Of a stretch of DNA of 64,000 nt, positions 61,265 through 64,000 are shown piece by piece. The translations under genes and the position numbers were made by a program. Source of the DNA: Jiella marina. Its GTDB lineage: Bacteria > Pseudomonadota > Alphaproteobacteria > Rhizobiales > Rhizobiaceae. Each line of letters opens with the position of its first letter. Position 1 is the first letter of the stretch. The notes beneath the pieces are model-generated. The model ran no database searches and was not told the origin of the DNA. It saw only the letters and a program-made list of their open reading frames with translations. The DNA is taken from contig NZ_JAKQZG010000010.1 of NCBI RefSeq assembly GCF_024359545.1, forward strand, positions 1 to 64,000, in the 5' to 3' direction.

Positions 61265-62515
61265 CTAGTTGCTCTGCTCGCCGCCGGAGGCCATTTCCTT
61301 GGCCGCCTCGCAGGAGCCGTCCTCGATCGACTGGAAGGCCTGATCACCCGGAATGGTGCGGATGATGTTGTAGTAGTCCCACTTGCCTTCGCTCTCGTCC
61401 GGGGTCTTCACCTGAGCGAGGAACATGTCGTGCTCCATCAGGCCGTCGGCGCGCACCTTGCCATTCCGGGCGAAGGCATCCTCGATCGGCATGGTCTTGA
61501 GCTGGGCGATGACCTGTTTGGAATCGTCCGTCCCGGCCGCCTCGACCGCCTTGAGGTACTGAAGCGCGGAAGAATACATGCCCGCCTGCACCATGGTGGG
61601 CTTCGAGCCGGTCTTCTCCTCGAACTTCGCGCTCCACTCGCGCGCCTGTTCGTCCTGGTCCCAGTAGAAACCGGTTGTCAGGGTCAGGCCCTGCGCCGCG
61701 TCGAGGCCGAGGGCGTCGACATCGGTCAGGAAGAGAAGCAGCGAGGCGAGCTTCTGGCCGCCCTGGACGATGCCGAATTCCTGCGCCTGCTTGACCGAGT
61801 TCTGGGTGTCGGTGCCGGCATTGGCCAAGCCGATCACCTGCGCGCCGGAGCCCTGCGCCTGCAGGAGGAAGGACGAAAAGTCCTGGGTCGGGAAGGGCGC
61901 TGCGACACTGCCGACGACTTCGCCGCCATTCTCCTTCACCGCATTCTCGGCCGTCTTCTGGAGATTATGCCCGAAGGTGTAGTCGGCGGTGATGAAGTAC
62001 CAGGACTCGTTGCCCTCCTTCACCATGGCGACGGCGGTGCCGTTCGACAGCGCATCGGTGTCGTAGGTCCAGTGCAGGCCGGTCTCGGGCGCGCAACTCT
62101 CATTGGTCAGGCTGTTCGACGCCGCACCATTGTTGATGTAGGCGACGCCCTTCTCGCTGGTGATCTCCTGGAGCGCGATGCCGACGCCGGAATTCGCGCC
62201 GCCGAGAATGAGGTCGACATTCTCCTGGTCCGCCCATTCCCGGGCAATGTTGGAGCCGATATCCGCCTTGTTCTGATGGTCGGCGGAGACGAGTTCGACC
62301 GGTGCGCCATTCACCTCGCCGCCCATTTCCTCGATCGCCATTTCGACGGCTGCGACGGAGCCCTGTCCGTCGAGGGCCGAATAGGCACCCGACATGTCGA
62401 GGATCATGCCGATCTTCACCGCGTCATTGCTGATTCCGCCGCCGTCCTGGGCGTTGGCGGCCGTGGCGAGCGCAGTCGCGGCGCCGGCCATGAGAATCGT
62501 CTTCATCAGTTTCAT
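61265..62515 (-). CDS. Branched-chain-amino-acid-type ABC periplasmic binding protein
   Basis: A 416-aa binding protein of the Leu/Ile/Val type. Signal peptide MKLMKTILMAGAATALATAANAQ, mature start DAVKIGMILDMSGAYSALDGQGS, then DHQNKADIGSNIAREWADQENVDLILGGANSGVGIALQEI and NNGAASNSLTNESCAP. Located between the ATPase and permease genes of the same operon. ATG 62515 with GGGAGG upstream; a longer frame to 62623 is not supported. Ligand not predictable. Confidence 0.93.
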   Translation of the reverse strand: MKLMKTILMAGAATALATAANAQDGGGISNDAVKIGMILDMSGAYSALDGQGSVAAVEMAIEEMGGEVNGAPVELVSADHQNKADIGSNIAREWADQENVDLILGGANSGVGIALQEITSEKGVAYINNGAASNSLTNESCAPETGLHWTYDTDALSNGTAVAMVKEGNESWYFITADYTFGHNLQKTAENAVKENGGEVVGSVAAPFPTQDFSSFLLQAQGSGAQVIGLANAGTDTQNSVKQAQEFGIVQGGQKLASLLLFLTDVDALGLDAAQGLTLTTGFYWDQDEQAREWSAKFEEKTGSKPTMVQAGMYSSALQYLKAVEAAGTDDSKQVIAQLKTMPIEDAFARNGKVRADGLMEHDMFLAQVKTPDESEGKWDYYNIIRTIPGDQAFQSIEDGSCEAAKEMASGGEQSN

Positions 62516-62663
62516 GTGTTTCCTCCCTTGAAGGTTCATCCGTCGAACCGAAGTCCGAACTCTAGAGCAGGATGCCAGCATGTTGAATTGCAGGACCTGC
62601 TCCAACTCCCTGTTTGTCGACATGACGCCATCGAAGACGTCATGAGCCTTCCGGCATCGTCAT

Positions 62664-63368
62664 TCAGACGCCGAGATAGCCGGTAATCTTCTCCCTGTTG
62701 GCGGCAACCTCGTCCCGCTCGAAGCGGTCGACGACCTCGCCATGCTCGACAACATAGTGGCGGTCTCCCACCCGCTCGGCAAAACGGAAGTTCTGCTCGA
62801 CCAGAAGGATCGTGAAGCCTTCCTCCCGAAGCTTGGTGATAATCTCACCGATCTTCTCGACGATGACGGGGGCAAGCCCTTCCGTCGGCTCGTCGAGAAG
62901 CAGAAGCCGCGCGCCGGTTCTCAGGATCCGGGCGATGGCCAGCATCTGCTGTTCGCCGCCGGAGAGCTTGGTCCCCTGGCTGTTTCCACGGGTCTTCAGG
63001 ATCGGGAAGAGCTCGTAGACCCGCTCCGTGCTCATTCCGCCCTGGGCGATTTCCGGCGGCAGGAGCAGGTTTTCCTTCACGGTGAGCGAGGAAAAGATAC
63101 CCCGCTCCTCCGGGCAGAAGGCGATGCCGGAGCGCGCGATCTGATTCGCCGAGAGCTTGATGGTCTCTTTGCCCTCGTAGCGGACCGATCCGCTCCGCTG
63201 CTTCACCAGCCCCATGATCGAACGAAGCGTCGTCGTCTTGCCGGCGCCGTTGCGGCCCAGCAGCGTGACGATCTCGCCCTTGCCGACCTCGAAGCTCATG
63301 CCGTGGAGGATATGGCTTTCGCCGTACCAGCTCTGCAGTTGGTCGACGACAAGAAGCGGCTCAGCCAT
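62664..63368 (-). CDS. Branched-chain-amino-acid-type ABC ATPase, LivF-like
   Basis: A 234-aa ATPase with LQSWYGESHILHGMSFEV, Walker A GRNGAGKTTTLRSIMGLV, signature GTKLSGGEQQMLAIARIL, Walker B LLLLDEPTEGLAPVIVEKI and LLVEQNFRFAERVGDRHYVVEHG. It overlaps the LivG-like gene by eight bases. Starts at ATG 63368 ([10 protein letters not shown]); a longer frame to 63491 is not supported. Confidence 0.94.
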   Translation of the reverse strand: MAEPLLVVDQLQSWYGESHILHGMSFEVGKGEIVTLLGRNGAGKTTTLRSIMGLVKQRSGSVRYEGKETIKLSANQIARSGIAFCPEERGIFSSLTVKENLLLPPEIAQGGMSTERVYELFPILKTRGNSQGTKLSGGEQQMLAIARILRTGARLLLLDEPTEGLAPVIVEKIGEIITKLREEGFTILLVEQNFRFAERVGDRHYVVEHGEVVDRFERDEVAANREKITGYLGV

Positions 63369-64000
63369 ACACTTCACCCATATAGGCCGACCGGACCTCG
63401 CGATTGTTGCTGACCTCGTCATAGGTCCCCTCGGCGAGCACGGCGCCGAGTTGGAGAACCGTGATCCGATCGGACAGATCGGCGACGACATTCAGATTGT
63501 GTTCGACCATCAGGACGGTGCGTCCCTTCGCCACCCGGCGGATGATCTCCGCCACGCGCGCGACGTCGCCCGTGCCCATGCCGGCCATCGGTTCGTCCAG
63601 CATCAGGACCTTCGGGTCCATGGCAAGCGTCGTGGCGAGCTCCAGAAGCCGCTTGCGGCCATAGGGAAGCTCGCTCGCCAGGCTCTTCTCGGAGCCTTCG
63701 AGGCCGACATCGGCGAGGATCGCGCGCGCGTCGTCGTTGAGCACGTCGAGGTCCGATTCGGGCTTCCAGAAGTGGTAGGAATTGTGCATCCGCCGCTGCA
63801 GGGCGACGCGGATGTTCTCGAGCAGCGTCAGATGCGGAAACACCGAGGAGATCTGAAAGCTGCGAATCGCACCGCGCCGCGCGATCTGCGCCGGCTTCTC
63901 CCCGGTGATGTCGACGCCATCGAGATGGATCGACCCGCTCGTCGGTTCGAGAAACTTGGTGATCAGGTTGAACATCGTGCTCTTGCCGGCGCCGTTCGGG
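63361..64000 (-). CDS. Branched-chain-amino-acid-type ABC ATPase, LivG-like, cut by the window edge
   Basis: Partial: the 5' end lies beyond base 64000. The visible 213 residues start inside Walker A ([22 protein letters not shown]) and continue with [38 protein letters not shown], signature [19 protein letters not shown] in place of LSGGQ, Walker [20 protein letters not shown] and [16 protein letters not shown]. This is the LivG type; the substituted signature is common in this family. First visible gene of the operon. Confidence 0.92.
   Translation of the reverse strand, partial: PNGAGKSTMFNLITKFLEPTSGSIHLDGVDITGEKPAQIARRGAIRSFQISSVFPHLTLLENIRVALQRRMHNSYHFWKPESDLDVLNDDARAILADVGLEGSEKSLASELPYGRKRLLELATTLAMDPKVLMLDEPMAGMGTGDVARVAEIIRRVAKGRTVLMVEHNLNVVADLSDRITVLQLGAVLAEGTYDEVSNNREVRSAYMGEVYG

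Noticed and set aside
60254-62686. 810-aa open frame on the plus strand over the ABC operon
   Set aside because: Runs antisense to the LivH-like permease and binding-protein genes, rich in Asp/Glu/Gly/Arg as such shadows are; no domain visible.

Overview
The window is high-GC chromosomal DNA from an alphaproteobacterium, almost certainly Hyphomicrobiales (Rhizobiales). The evidence is a set of rhizobial gene blocks: an F0 operon (atpI-B-E-F'-F) separate from F1 and followed by rnhB; rpsA, cmk, aroA and a FYDLN-acid gene; the chvI/chvG-hprK-EIIA-HPr block next to pckA; and a frcB-frcC-frcA transporter with a ROK regulator. No rRNA, tRNA, CRISPR array, insertion sequence or phage gene was found. 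The genus cannot be fixed from this sequence alone.

Layout. 1-2533: palindromic repeat and ethanolamine ammonia-lyase (eutBC). 2825-6621: TerC-type membrane protein and the F0 ATP synthase operon. 6699-9382: rnhB, a PA0069-type radical SAM gene beside a LexA-box-like site, and a small glycosyltransferase-like gene. 9520-14722: rpsA, cmk, a small membrane protein, aroA, FYDLN protein. 14870-16270: lipoprotein and a DUF2975/XRE pair with a palindrome between the divergent starts. 16318-20528: HPr, EIIA, HprK, ChvG, ChvI, a regulatory phosphorelay next to a two-component system. 21253-26104: pckA behind three copies of a 15-bp direct repeat, arfB, fasciclin protein, msrB, Hsp20 and DUF1150. 26213-31006: frc sugar transporter and ROK regulator. 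31277-38940: glgE, treS fused to maltokinase, and glgB, a complete trehalose-to-alpha-glucan pathway. 38960-41571: two tandem diguanylate cyclases.

41572-46120 is the least explained part. Two long overlapping genes (816 and 428 aa) that I cannot assign to any family lie between the intact 3' end of a transglutaminase-like gene (46046-46939) and a decayed copy of that same 3' end (41759-41958, same orientation, with a nonsense codon and a frameshift). A short ORF starting at the end of the second gene runs into the transglutaminase sequence and may be a truncated third cistron. This looks like an inserted module that used or duplicated the 3' end of a host gene.

46046-57770: transglutaminase and a fused ATP-grasp/Alpha-E protein; TenA-like and BtpA-like genes; a PfkB kinase; and an operon under a LacI regulator with two abutting operators (sugar-type ABC transporter, phosphotriesterase-family hydrolase, glutamine-amidotransferase-like protein). 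The second group looks like a catabolic cluster for an unidentified sugar derivative, glycoside or nucleoside. 58061-64000: a branched-chain-amino-acid-type ABC operon ending in an iron-type alcohol dehydrogenase; its first visible gene is cut by the window edge.
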